DNA of 64,000 nt from Anaerolineaceae bacterium. GTDB taxonomy: Bacteria; Chloroflexota; Anaerolineae; Aggregatilineales; Phototrophicaceae. The DNA is taken from positions 62,001-126,000 of the forward strand of contig PABP01000008.1 in the NCBI GenBank assembly GCA_002699585.1, read 5' to 3'. Positions 16,626-25,253 of the stretch are shown here, piece after piece. Position 1 is the stretch's first letter, and each line of letters starts with the position of its first letter. The translations under genes and the position numbers were made by a program. The notes under the pieces are model-generated. The model did not search any database. It was not told the origin of the DNA and saw only the letters and a program-made list of their open reading frames with translations.

Positions 16626-17621
16626 CTAATAATTCACATCCGACAGATCGCCGCCCAGCAGCCCCAGCCGATATTTTCGCCAGATGCTGTAGAACAGGTG
16701 GCGCGTCCGGCCCCGGAAGTACTGCCGCACCTGTCGATACAAGCCCAGGGTGCGCCGCTCCCATTTTAGCTGGCTGACCATATTGTCAGGAATAGGCGTA
16801 TCGCTCTGTTCCGGTTCATAGCCGAGTTGACCCATCAATGGCGAACAAACCTGCTCGATCAGGGCAATTTCTACCGGGGTCAGGTCTTTACGCCACGCTT
16901 CGATGCGGTCCTGCTTGGGTGGGGCATTCAGGTTCTTGTGAATTTCAGCGTGATAGCCTTCGTAGGCCGCTTCCCGCTGTTGGTGATAGCTGAGCATGGC
17001 CTCATCAAACGGAATGCCCAGGAAATCGCAAATCTCGCGCAGGGTGAGTTCTGTCTCGCTGACCAGCGTCTCGTAGCTGACTTCCATGACATCGTTGGGG
17101 AAATCGCGCTTGAGGTCGAGGCCTGCCTGCACATCTTTTTGCCAGCGCTGCGCCCCGAAGTACACATTACTGCGATGCACATTCGACTTGCGCAATGAAA
17201 TCGCCACCGCACGCGGGTCACGGATCACATGGATGAACTTGGCGCGGGGATAAACGTCTTTCAGCAGATGACCATAACGCACGAATCGCGGTGTCTTCTG
17301 CCCCCAGAATTGGGCTTTTTCATTGGCAGCGTAGCGCTCATGCAGGTCGTTGATGACCTCAACCACGCTCCTACAGTTCGAAAGGTCGCTCTCACTGACC
17401 GATAGCTCCCACTCACTGAATTCATGCTCACTCAGGATGAGCCGCTTATAGGGCACATCGGTGATGTGATCGCGGGCGCGCAGGTAATCAATCATGAACA
17501 GCGATTCCACTGGGACAGCCAGCAGGGGATGGGCATCGATCATCCGGCGCAGCAGGGTCGTGCCGCTGCGGCCACATCCCACGATGAAGAATGGCGACTC
17601 TAGGGTGATGGCATCAGGCAT
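16626..17621 (-). CDS. PAPS-dependent sulfotransferase
   Basis: Should transfer sulfate from PAPS to a carbohydrate or similar acceptor. The 5'-phosphosulfate loop GCGRSGTTLLRRM lies at residues about 13-25 and the 3'-phosphate motif VIRDPRAVAISLRKS near 140, both intact. The C-terminal third carries a basic, aromatic segment (RRTLGLYRQVRQYFRGR) and no membrane helix. The ATG at 17621 gives an 8-bp overlap with the end of the GT2 gene and places the PAPS loop at the usual distance from the N-terminus; ATGs further upstream would lie deep inside that gene. Together with the GT2 and GT39-like genes this suggests a sulfated surface glycan or glycolipid. Confidence 0.88.
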   Translation of the reverse strand: MPDAITLESPFFIVGCGRSGTTLLRRMIDAHPLLAVPVESLFMIDYLRARDHITDVPYKRLILSEHEFSEWELSVSESDLSNCRSVVEVINDLHERYAANEKAQFWGQKTPRFVRYGHLLKDVYPRAKFIHVIRDPRAVAISLRKSNVHRSNVYFGAQRWQKDVQAGLDLKRDFPNDVMEVSYETLVSETELTLREICDFLGIPFDEAMLSYHQQREAAYEGYHAEIHKNLNAPPKQDRIEAWRKDLTPVEIALIEQVCSPLMGQLGYEPEQSDTPIPDNMVSQLKWERRTLGLYRQVRQYFRGRTRHLFYSIWRKYRLGLLGGDLSDVNY

Positions 17622-18639
17622 AGGGCTGGGATTCAACCTCATTGGATGGGGTGGGGGATTCCACTGAAATGGCCTCGTTATCCGGCTGGTGATACACATC
17701 GCGGATGGTGTGCAATGGGTCATCCTGGCGCTGCATAAACGACACCACCAGCTCAGCAATCAGCCCCATCGTCAGCAGTTGCAAGCCCATCACCGTCAGC
17801 AGCACACCCAGCAGCAGGATCGGACGCTCATGCAGGCCGCGATCACCGCCCAGCCATTCCAGGCCGAGCACGCCATTAATCAGCATGCCGACGGCCAGCA
17901 TGATGGCCCCCAGCAGCCCGAACAGGTGCAAGGGCCGCGTACTGAACTTGCTTAAGAACAGCACCGTAATCAGGTCAAAGCCGCCGCGAATCAGACGGCC
18001 CGCGCCGTATTTGCTGTGGCCAAACTTGCGCTCATGATGCACAACGGGCAGTTCGCTGACTTTGTAGCCATTCAGGTGGGAAATAACCGGAATGTAACGG
18101 TGCAGGTCGCCATACAGATGCAGGCTCTTGGCGCAATTCGACCGATAGGCTTTCAAGCCGCTGTTCATGTCGTTCAGTTGCAAGCCAGTCATCATGCTGG
18201 TGAAGCCGTTGGCGATCTTGGACGGAATGCGCTTGCTGAGCGGGTCTTTGCGCGACTTTTTCCAGCCCGTGACGATGTCGAAGCCCTCATCGAGTTTGGC
18301 GAACAGGCGCGGTAGCTCGGCGGGTTCGTCTTGCAGGTCGCTATCGAGCGTGGCGACGTACTTACCGCGCGTCAGGGCGAACCCGGTCGTCAGCGCCACC
18401 GCCTTGCCAAAATTGCGCCGCTGTACCGCCACCACCACATGTGGATCGCGCTCGCTGAGGTCTTCCAACCAGGCCGTCGATCCATCCTGGCTGCCATCAT
18501 CCACGTAGATGACCTCCCACGACCAGCCGTTCTCGGTCATGACCTGCGTGAGCTTCTCATGCAGGGTCGGCAGGCTTTCGGCCTCGTTGTAAACAGGGAT
18601 GACGAGCGAGACGTCATAGGTATAAATACGCTTTTTCAT
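17614..18639 (-). CDS. GT2 polyprenyl-phosphate glycosyltransferase (DPM1/ArnC/GtrB-like)
   Basis: A 341-residue family-2 glycosyltransferase that should load a sugar on undecaprenyl phosphate at the cytoplasmic face. The GT-A domain shows SLVIPVYNEAESLPTL, YVDDGSQDGST and the DXD-type motif TLDSDLQDEP. An amphipathic region and two helices follow (LFGLLGAIMLAVGMLING and LLGVLLTVMGLQLLTMGLIAELV), the layout of ArnC and GtrB. It is first in a minus-strand set with the overlapping sulfotransferase and the GT39-like gene, which could use its lipid-linked sugar product. Sugar identity unknown. Confidence 0.9.
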   Translation of the reverse strand: MKKRIYTYDVSLVIPVYNEAESLPTLHEKLTQVMTENGWSWEVIYVDDGSQDGSTAWLEDLSERDPHVVVAVQRRNFGKAVALTTGFALTRGKYVATLDSDLQDEPAELPRLFAKLDEGFDIVTGWKKSRKDPLSKRIPSKIANGFTSMMTGLQLNDMNSGLKAYRSNCAKSLHLYGDLHRYIPVISHLNGYKVSELPVVHHERKFGHSKYGAGRLIRGGFDLITVLFLSKFSTRPLHLFGLLGAIMLAVGMLINGVLGLEWLGGDRGLHERPILLLGVLLTVMGLQLLTMGLIAELVVSFMQRQDDPLHTIRDVYHQPDNEAISVESPTPSNEVESQPYA

Positions 18640-18994
18640 AGACCATCTTTAAATCGTTTTTAGGTGCGGTTATGTTGCCATGTTCTGCCACAAAGACAAG
18701 TGGCGTTTTGTCACAATGACTTGCCCATCGACGGCTTGCACAGGCCAAATTGACCTGCACAATACGCATTTTTCGTCTTTGTGAGATGTTCACAAGGCAT
18801 GTTGCGATTTCTTGTTTAATCTGGTGAATTGACCAGAACTAGGCAGGTGTCACCTATAAAAAAGTGGTAAATGTGCTCAACGATTGGGCGAAATGTTGGG
18901 GTGATCTGTCCGCTGCGAGGCAAGTTATACAGGCGCATAATAAAAGCACATTCAGACAAGCTTCATTATAAGTGCTTATTCAAGGTGGTCTACG
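18640..18994. other. 355-bp divergent intergenic region
   Basis: No coding frame is convincing here. It lies between the divergent GT2 and small membrane-protein genes and is moderately AT-rich. It holds one clean 17-nt dyad (18779-18795) and several AT-rich blocks that could be -10 boxes (CATAAT at 18936), but no pair with a good -35 could be fixed. Confidence 0.6.
18779..18795. promoter_or_regulatory. Inverted repeat, possible regulator site
   Basis: TTGTGA-GATGT-TCACAA is a perfect 6+6 dyad with a 5-nt centre, close to but one base shorter than the CRP half-site spacing. It lies 140 bp upstream of the GT2 start. No regulator can be assigned. Confidence 0.35.
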
Positions 18995-19177
18995 ATGTCA
19001 GCAAATATGCGCATTATCCTCATCAGCGGTATGGTTCTCGGTGCCATCATTGGCGCGACAGTTGCCATGATCTTCTCCAATGACGCCACCTACGGCGTAG
19101 TCGTTGGCAGCATCTTGGGTGGTTTTCTGGCTGTTCCGGCTTCTGCGGAGCTGGACCCCATCGAAGTGGAAGTCTAA
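18995..19177 (+). CDS. 60-residue glycine-zipper membrane protein
   Basis: A short protein with two hydrophobic helices, IILISGMVLGAIIGATVAMIF (in part) and VVVGSILGGFLAVPASA, each with G-x3-G type small-residue spacing, and an acidic C-terminus. This is the pattern of glycine-zipper membrane proteins; no family function is known to me. AAGGTGG lies 9-10 nt upstream of the ATG. It converges on the sugar phosphorylase gene with 7 bp between stops. Real gene likely from codon pattern and ribosome-binding site, but short. Confidence 0.65.
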   Translation: MSANMRIILISGMVLGAIIGATVAMIFSNDATYGVVVGSILGGFLAVPASAELDPIEVEV

Positions 19178-19184
19178 GACTTAG

Positions 19185-20903
19185 CTAGGCGTCCTTCGCT
19201 AACCACACGACACCATACGGCTCCAGGTTGACCTGGGGCTTTTTCTTTTCCCCACTAATGACATCTACTGCTTCATGGGTGATCCACTGCGACACATCGA
19301 CCGTTTGCGTCTCCGGCGTCAAATTGAACAGCGCCAAAATCGTTTGCGTGCCGCATTGCCGCAATAAGCCGAACAGGTCCGTGCGGCCCAGGTCGAGCGC
19401 TTCTTGTGTCGCGTTCGGATGGAAAGCGGCCTGCTGCCGCCGCACCGCGATCAAGTGGCTGTAGGCAGCGAATACCTGCGCCCTGAAGCTGCTGGCATCG
19501 TCCAACTCCGCCTGGACATCCGCATAAGCCAGTTTGGCCCGGTTAATGCGCCGATTGACGCCACTGCTTTCCATGCCGGCGATGTCATTACGTGACCCCA
19601 ATAGGCTGTGAATGTAAATCGCGGGTACGCCTGCCAGCGACATGGCAATCGCCTGCGACAGCACAAAGCGTTTGACTTGCAGCGCCTGTGGTTCGCTGGG
19701 GACGATGAGCGCATCGACATAGGTGACGTTCAGTTCGTAGGGGCTGTCACTGCCATCGGGATTGCGCTTATAGGAAACACGCCCGCCGCTCTGGTTGACG
19801 TGGGCGACCATCGCTTGCAGCGCCTTTTCATCCAGAATGCCCTCAACCGGGCGTACGCCAATGCCATCGTGCGAGGCTGTAAAGTTGAAGAAAGTCGCAT
19901 CGTTGGAGGGTGTGCTCAAGCTGTTAACCCACTCGCGCAGGACGGTTGCATCCTGCTGCAAAAAGGTATGGAAGAGCAGGGGCGGCAGCGTGAAGTTATA
20001 GACCATCTGCGCTTCGTTGTGGCCATCGCCAAAATAGCTGACATTCTCTTTGTGGGGCACGTTGGTTTCCGTAATCAGGATGACCTGCGGTGCGACCAGA
20101 TTCAGTACGGCGCGCATCACCTGAATGACCTCATGCGTTTGCGGCAGGTGAATGCTGGACGTTCCGGCGATCTTCCATAGGAAGGCAATGGCATCCAGCC
20201 GGATGATGCTGGCCCCATGACTGACGTAATACAGCAGCACGTCCAGCAGGTGCAGCAGCGTATCAGGATGGCGAATATCAAAATCGACTTGATCGGCGCT
20301 AAAGGTCGTCCAGACATGCACCGTTTCGCCATTGGGTCGCTTGAAGGGCGTCAGCAGCGCTGATTGCCTGGGCCGCGTGACCTGGCTGAGGTCCGTATCG
20401 GGCGATTCGGTCATGAACAAATGCTCGTAGCCAGCTTCGCCTGCCAGGAACTTGTCGAACCACGCGCTCTGGGCTGACATGTGATTGAACACGGCATCGA
20501 ACATCAAGCCGAAGTCTTTCGCCAGCGCATCGACATCATCCCATGTACCTACTTCGGGATTGACCGCGTAGTAGTCCTGCACGCTAAAGCCATCATCCGA
20601 TGAGTAGGGGAAGAAGGGCAGAATGTGAATCGTCTCGATGATGTCTGTCAGGCGATCTTTGCCGAAGCGGTGCAGCGTTTCCAGAGGATGTTCGTCATCG
20701 GCATGCAGCGTATCGCCGTAGGTGATGAGGATCGTGTCGCGCTCGTCGAACAGGTCGGTTGGTGGGGTCGTGTCCGCCACCTTTGGCCGATAACGAGCAA
20801 CCAGCGCATCGATGCGCGCCAGGGTCGACTCAGCCTGTTCGCTGTACAAATCCCCGATCAAACGTTTGATCGTCTGCTGCGAAGTTTGTGTATCGTCAGC
20901 CAT
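19185..20903 (-). CDS. GH13 sugar phosphorylase (sucrose / glucosylglycerate phosphorylase-like)
   Basis: A 572-residue alpha-amylase-fold enzyme of the GH13_18 type, which splits an alpha-glucoside with phosphate to give glucose 1-phosphate. Visible: IHILPFFPYSSDDGFSV in the first barrel strand, FDAVFNHMS, the nucleophile in SIIRLDAIAF (D237), the acid/base in ILITETNVPH (E279) and the transition-state Asp in TASHDGIGVRP (D346). The length and the SSDDGFSVQDYY motif fit sucrose phosphorylase relatives, including glucosylglycerate phosphorylases. The true substrate cannot be told by eye. The ATG at 20903 has GGAG 7 nt upstream; a GTG at 20933 would add 10 residues. It lies downstream of the ABC permease genes in the same direction and is probably co-regulated by the LacI protein. 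Confidence 0.9.
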   Translation of the reverse strand: MADDTQTSQQTIKRLIGDLYSEQAESTLARIDALVARYRPKVADTTPPTDLFDERDTILITYGDTLHADDEHPLETLHRFGKDRLTDIIETIHILPFFPYSSDDGFSVQDYYAVNPEVGTWDDVDALAKDFGLMFDAVFNHMSAQSAWFDKFLAGEAGYEHLFMTESPDTDLSQVTRPRQSALLTPFKRPNGETVHVWTTFSADQVDFDIRHPDTLLHLLDVLLYYVSHGASIIRLDAIAFLWKIAGTSSIHLPQTHEVIQVMRAVLNLVAPQVILITETNVPHKENVSYFGDGHNEAQMVYNFTLPPLLFHTFLQQDATVLREWVNSLSTPSNDATFFNFTASHDGIGVRPVEGILDEKALQAMVAHVNQSGGRVSYKRNPDGSDSPYELNVTYVDALIVPSEPQALQVKRFVLSQAIAMSLAGVPAIYIHSLLGSRNDIAGMESSGVNRRINRAKLAYADVQAELDDASSFRAQVFAAYSHLIAVRRQQAAFHPNATQEALDLGRTDLFGLLRQCGTQTILALFNLTPETQTVDVSQWITHEAVDVISGEKKKPQVNLEPYGVVWLAKDA

Positions 20904-20957
20904 GTCGTTGCTCCGATGGGTGTTGATGGTCACTTAATAAATTGCCTGCACAAGACC

Positions 20958-21060
20958 GACCCCACCCCTGTGTCCCCTCCCCGAAGGCGAGGGGAATCTG
21001 CGTCCTCATGCTTAGAACGGCATCCTTCCTCCTTCGGGGGAAGGATTGAGGATGGGGGTC
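20958..21060 (+). repeat. REP-like palindromic repeat R2 (full copy)
   Basis: GACCCCACCCCTGTG...CCCTCCCCGAAGGCGAGGGG forms the left hairpin and CATCCTTCCTCCTTCGGGGG with AAGGATTG the right one; it ends GGGGGTC. It separates the last permease gene from the phosphorylase gene and could act on the shared transcript. Confidence 0.85.
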
Positions 21061-21100
21061 CCGTGAACATGTTCAGGCAAATCAAGTCGTGCCTATTATG

Positions 21101-22090
21101 CTACCCCTTGACTGCGCCAGCGGTCAGGCCGCGCGTCAAAAAGCGCTCAAAGAAGAAGAAAATCACAATAATCGGAATGCTGATAATCAGCGAACCGGCC
21201 ATCAGCGCCGTAACAGGCACTTCTTGATCGTTGAGCTGCTGCAAACCCAGCGGCAGCGTCCAGCGGTCGCGCTGCGTAAACAGGAACAAGAATGCATACA
21301 AGAACTCGTTCCAGGCAATCATGAACGTGTAGAGCGCAACGGATGCAATCGCCGGGGTAGCCAGCGGTATAGTAATACGCCAGATGGTGCTGGCATAGGT
21401 GCAACCGTCGATGAGCGCCGCTTCTTCTAGGTCAGGCGGGATGGTGACGAAGTAGCTGCGCAGCATATACAATGCCACGGGCAGCGTGCCTGATAGATAC
21501 ACGACGACCAGACCCTCGATGGACCCTGCCAACCCTGTCCGAGTGAAGACCACAAACAGCGGGATGGCCAGCACAATCGCCGGGAACATATAGATCAGCA
21601 GGATACCCCACGACATGGTATTTCGTCCACGATAGTTCAGCCGCGTGATGGCATATGCCGCCGGGATTGCCAATAGCAGCGTCAGCGAAACAGTCAACAG
21701 CGCCAGAATCAGGCTGTTGCCGATGAACGGCGGGAAGCCCTGCTGCACCAGCACAATGGTATAGCTGCTGCGGCTGAACACATTCGTGCATTCCGGTGTG
21801 ACATCCGGGTTAACCTCCGGGTCATCGGTGCCGTAGGTCAGCCAGCAGCCGACCGGTTGCAGCGTCGTCTGGATGTCCTCAGCCGTTGGGAACAACTTGG
21901 TCGGGTTAGTCAGGACATCTTGCTCTGGCCGCAGCGATAGGTTCAGCATCCAGTAAAACGGGAACACGGTGATGACGGCGAAGAACACGATCAGCACCCA
22001 TTTGAGGATGCGCCCGATCAGGCTTTCGACTTCTTCGCGCGTCCATACTTTTTGCGGTTCACTTTGGGATGTTTGTGTCATGCTGGCCAT
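21101..22090 (-). CDS. Carbohydrate ABC transporter permease (MalG type)
   Basis: A 329-residue inner-membrane permease with six expected helices. The EAA loop that docks the ATPase is intact: EEAALIDGCTYASTIWRITIPLATPA, seen in residues about 225-250. The first periplasmic loop is longer than usual and contains two cysteines (GCWLTYG and PECTNVF), which might form a disulfide. It starts 2 bp after the stop of the MalF-type gene and belongs to the same transcript as the binding protein. No ATPase gene is present in the window, so it probably shares a MsmK/MalK-type ATPase encoded elsewhere. Confidence 0.93.
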   Translation of the reverse strand: MASMTQTSQSEPQKVWTREEVESLIGRILKWVLIVFFAVITVFPFYWMLNLSLRPEQDVLTNPTKLFPTAEDIQTTLQPVGCWLTYGTDDPEVNPDVTPECTNVFSRSSYTIVLVQQGFPPFIGNSLILALLTVSLTLLLAIPAAYAITRLNYRGRNTMSWGILLIYMFPAIVLAIPLFVVFTRTGLAGSIEGLVVVYLSGTLPVALYMLRSYFVTIPPDLEEAALIDGCTYASTIWRITIPLATPAIASVALYTFMIAWNEFLYAFLFLFTQRDRWTLPLGLQQLNDQEVPVTALMAGSLIISIPIIVIFFFFERFLTRGLTAGAVKG

Positions 22091-22092
22091 AT

Positions 22093-23583
22093 CTATGCCT
22101 CATCTACCAGGAAGTACCGGAAGTAGATCAACAACGTCACTGCCAGGATTGCCGCCATGACGACCGCGACCGCGCTGGCTTCGCCCACGTTGCCTTCCGT
22201 AAACAGCGATTCAAAAATTTGTACCGGGATAACTTTGGTCTGCTCGATTGGCCCGGTCAGCAGATAGACGTCATCGAACTTGTTGAACGTCCAGATGAAG
22301 CGTAGCAGGAACAACGTGCCGAACACGCCGCGCAACTGCGGCAAGGTGATATACAGTAGCCGCTGGATGGGCGTGGCCCCATCGACTTTGGCCGCTTCGT
22401 AAATATCATCGGGAATGGCCTGGATGCGCGCCAGCAAAAACAGGAAGGCGAACGGGAAGTAGCGCCACGTCTGGAACAGGATGACCATCACCAGCGGTAG
22501 GGCGATGCCCAGCACCGTTTCATTGCCGGATAAAAACTGCGTGTTGGTCCCCAGCAGCCCGTTGACGAACCCGTTCTGGCGCAGCAGTACCTGCCAGATG
22601 AACGCCACCGAAATCACCGGGGCAATATACGGGAACAACAAGAATCCCCGGAAAATAGATCGTCCTGGGAACGACTCCCGGACGACCAGTGCCGCCACCA
22701 GTCCAAAGAAGATGGCAGCAATACTACTGGCTAATGTATAGAGGAAGGTGCGCAGCAGCATCGGGTAGAACTCTGGATTGCGCACGCCAAGGGCATAATG
22801 CGTGTCGCCGATGTCAATCGCCCCGGTTTGCCGGTAGCCGCGATAATCATCAAAATAGCGGCGCGGGTTCACATAGGTGATATTGCCATCTTCATCGAGT
22901 ACGCAGGCGCCGCTGTCGTCTGTCTCACACGGGATGGCATCAAAGCGGAAGCCGCCCTGTGCTTCAAAATTATCCAGCGTCAGCTCGCGCAGGTCGAACA
23001 GCTCGACATCGCGCAAATCGCCTACAGAAATATCGCGCAGGCTAAAAATCACATTCCATATCACCGGGAAGATGACGATACCCGTCACGATCAGCACCGT
23101 CGGCAGCGTCAGCGCGTATGCCAGGTTGCTGATGCGCTGGGCGTTAGTCTGCTGATTGTCGAAGTCGCCGCGCGGCACAATGTAAATCAAGAAGAGCACG
23201 ATCACGGCTAGCGTAATCAGCGCTGGGCTGACCGGGAAATCAGCGGGTAGGATGCTGGTCAGGCCCACGACCAGGAAGAGTAGTAGCAGAAAGCCGATAA
23301 TCGCCGAAACCAGGCGGCGTGGTTGTTGGGCTTTCTGGTCATCGGGGTAGGCGTTCTCTGGCAGCAAAAGTAGCGCGATAACGATCAGACCAAAAATAGT
23401 GGCAATCGCACTCAATGGGCTGGCGATGAGGCCCACGGCTGTCGCGCCGAAGCCCACCAGCATGCCGAGAGCCGCGCCAATGAGGACGCCAAGGCGTGTG
23501 TCATACTGCTTGACGAAAAAGACGTAGAAGCCCGGTAGGGCACCAATTGCGGCCCAGAGCAAGATATTAATGACCGTATCCAT
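22093..23583 (-). CDS. Carbohydrate ABC transporter permease (MalF type) with extra N-terminal helices
   Basis: A 496-residue permease. Residues about 165-496 are the usual MalF-type core, with the EAA loop IYEAAKVDGATPIQRLLYITLP and a large first external loop containing two cysteines (IPCETDDSGACVL). Residues 1-150 add about five further hydrophobic helices (NILLWAAIGALPGFYVFF, VLIGAALGMLVGFGATAVG, AIATIFGLIVIALLLL, SAIIGFLLLLFLVVGL, LITLAVIVLFLIYIV). Typical MalF/UgpA-like partners are about 290-320 residues, so this is a substantial extension. It follows the binding-protein gene after a 151-bp gap and precedes the MalG-type gene. Confidence 0.92.
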   Translation of the reverse strand: MDTVINILLWAAIGALPGFYVFFVKQYDTRLGVLIGAALGMLVGFGATAVGLIASPLSAIATIFGLIVIALLLLPENAYPDDQKAQQPRRLVSAIIGFLLLLFLVVGLTSILPADFPVSPALITLAVIVLFLIYIVPRGDFDNQQTNAQRISNLAYALTLPTVLIVTGIVIFPVIWNVIFSLRDISVGDLRDVELFDLRELTLDNFEAQGGFRFDAIPCETDDSGACVLDEDGNITYVNPRRYFDDYRGYRQTGAIDIGDTHYALGVRNPEFYPMLLRTFLYTLASSIAAIFFGLVAALVVRESFPGRSIFRGFLLFPYIAPVISVAFIWQVLLRQNGFVNGLLGTNTQFLSGNETVLGIALPLVMVILFQTWRYFPFAFLFLLARIQAIPDDIYEAAKVDGATPIQRLLYITLPQLRGVFGTLFLLRFIWTFNKFDDVYLLTGPIEQTKVIPVQIFESLFTEGNVGEASAVAVVMAAILAVTLLIYFRYFLVDEA

Positions 23584-23734
23584 GCGGTATGTCCCTGCAA
23601 CTTATCCTCGTGGCCAGGGAGTCGGATGTCTGTTGCGAACTGGCGCGATGAGGAAAATACGCGAAATTGAATCGCGAAATGCAATTAAGAGGCTGGGGCA
23701 GGCACAGGCCCACCCCAGACGGATGTCTTACGAA

Positions 23735-25114
23735 TTACTCTTCGAGGTCGAACTGGAGGTCTTCGATTTCGATCTGGATGTTCTCAGCAGCTTCTTCCGC
23801 GCTGATTTCACCGTTGATCGCGGCGACCAGGTTCTCCTGAATGAAGAACTGGGCACCCACTGCGCTAGCGAGCGTGCTCTGGCCAACGTCGAAGCCCATA
23901 CGGCTGTAGCCGTCACTACCCGCGACGATGGTCGCCAGAGTGTCAGCATCGTAGAAGTCGCTCAGCGGGGCGCGGGTATCGACACCAACGTCCAGCATGG
24001 CCCAGCCATCGACGAACTCAGTTGCGTTGTCCGGTGTACCCCGGCGCATCGGGAACTTACCTTCAGCGGCGACGCCCAATGCGTCCAGGTAGCCTTCATT
24101 GAACCAGAACTCGACGAAGGTATCGGCGGCTTCCGGTGCATCCGGGCTGATACCAATGTTGAAGGTGCTGCCCCAGGCGGCGGGGGTGTCGTTGCTGTAG
24201 CCGCTGATGGCGCTGACGACGCCCGTGTTGCGAGCGATGTAAGCCGGGTCATCGGCACATTCTTCACAGGTTGGCAGGACGCTGTCGCGTAGGCCAGCCA
24301 TTTCATCCAGGATGAATGGGGACCACATGGTCATGGCGCAGTTGCCAGCCAGGTATTCGGCGCGGGTCTGCAACCAGTACCAGTCGGATTCGGTCTGGCC
24401 AGCATTGTTCATCAGGTCCACATAGAACTGGATCGCTTCCACCATTTCTGGCGAATCAAAAGTGATGTTGCCATCGGCATCGACGAAGGACGCGCCATTG
24501 GCCAGCGCCACATGCTCGAACACCTGCCAGGTGAAGACTTCACCGGCGCTGTTGGCACCACAGAAACCGATCGTGCCATTGTCAGGATCGTTGAGTGTCT
24601 CGGCGGCGGTCATGATTGCTTCGTAGCTATCCGGTGCGGGCAGGCTTGCTGCATCAAACAGATCTTTGCGGAACAGCAGCATCTGGCCCCAACCATCGGA
24701 CGGAACCGAGGCGTAGCCACCTTCAACTTCGGCCAGCGCCAGCGCGCCTTCGCTGAATGTATCCATACCCAGCGATTCGATCACACCAGCGGCACGGGCC
24801 GGGTCCAGGACGCCCTGGTCAACCCATTTGGCACTGAGCTGGATCGGGTGCAGGATGACATCCGGGGTGGTGCCGGAGGCGATATTGACGGCCATGAGTT
24901 GGTCCATCAAGTTTTCGTCCATCACAGCCAGCTCGACGGTGACGCCGGGGTTGGCTTCTTCAAAAGCAGCGATAATGGCTTCCTGGCGTTCCACACGTTC
25001 CGGCTGGAATTCACTGGACCAGAATACGACGGTTTGGGCGTCCTGTGCGGCGATTGGCAGGGCCAACATCGCCAACAGGGCCAGTACGACGACGAATAAG
25101 AGTGTCTTTTTCAT
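23735..25114 (-). CDS. Extracellular solute-binding protein (sugar ABC, cluster B/MalE type)
   Basis: Captures the sugar for the adjacent permeases. A signal peptide (residues 1-23, LLFVVVLALLAMLALPIAAQ) is followed directly by QDAQTVVFWSSEF, the start of a family-1 binding protein. No lipobox cysteine is visible, so anchoring is unclear. Later features are AFEEANPGVTVELAV, DVILHPIQLSAKW and a C-terminal acidic helix (EDLQFDLEE). Four internal cysteines, GFCGAN, GNCAM and PTCEECAD, are unusual for this family and could form disulfides. The ATG at 25114 has GAAGGGAAG 5 nt upstream, better than a TTG 15 nt earlier. A LacI-type operator lies about 60 bp upstream. Confidence 0.93.
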   Translation of the reverse strand: MKKTLLFVVVLALLAMLALPIAAQDAQTVVFWSSEFQPERVERQEAIIAAFEEANPGVTVELAVMDENLMDQLMAVNIASGTTPDVILHPIQLSAKWVDQGVLDPARAAGVIESLGMDTFSEGALALAEVEGGYASVPSDGWGQMLLFRKDLFDAASLPAPDSYEAIMTAAETLNDPDNGTIGFCGANSAGEVFTWQVFEHVALANGASFVDADGNITFDSPEMVEAIQFYVDLMNNAGQTESDWYWLQTRAEYLAGNCAMTMWSPFILDEMAGLRDSVLPTCEECADDPAYIARNTGVVSAISGYSNDTPAAWGSTFNIGISPDAPEAADTFVEFWFNEGYLDALGVAAEGKFPMRRGTPDNATEFVDGWAMLDVGVDTRAPLSDFYDADTLATIVAGSDGYSRMGFDVGQSTLASAVGAQFFIQENLVAAINGEISAEEAAENIQIEIEDLQFDLEE

Positions 25115-25173
25115 GGTTCTTCCCTTCAAATTACTTCACTAAAACAGATCACTAAAACGGATAGTTTGGATAA

Positions 25174-25187
25174 CCGAAACGTTTTGG
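25174..25187. promoter_or_regulatory. LacI-family operator upstream of the binding-protein gene
   Basis: CCGAAACGTTTTGG is an imperfect palindrome with the central CG typical of LacI-family sites. It matches the perfect palindrome at 26336-26351 except in two positions, so the same LacI protein should bind both. Confidence 0.8.
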
Positions 25188-25234
25188 ATACTTTTGCCAG
25201 AGACTTCCTCCTGCTAAATCGGACGTTTTTTGAA

Positions 25235-25252
25235 GCCACCGCTGGCGGTGGC
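25235..25252 (-). terminator. GC-rich hairpin after the lacI-type gene
   Basis: GCCACCGCCAGCGGTGGC folds into a 7-bp stem with a 4-nt loop directly behind the regulator's stop codon. It is followed by TTCAAAAAA rather than a T tract, so it is a weak or partial terminator that may insulate lacI from the transporter genes. Confidence 0.45.
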
Positions 25253-25253
25253 G

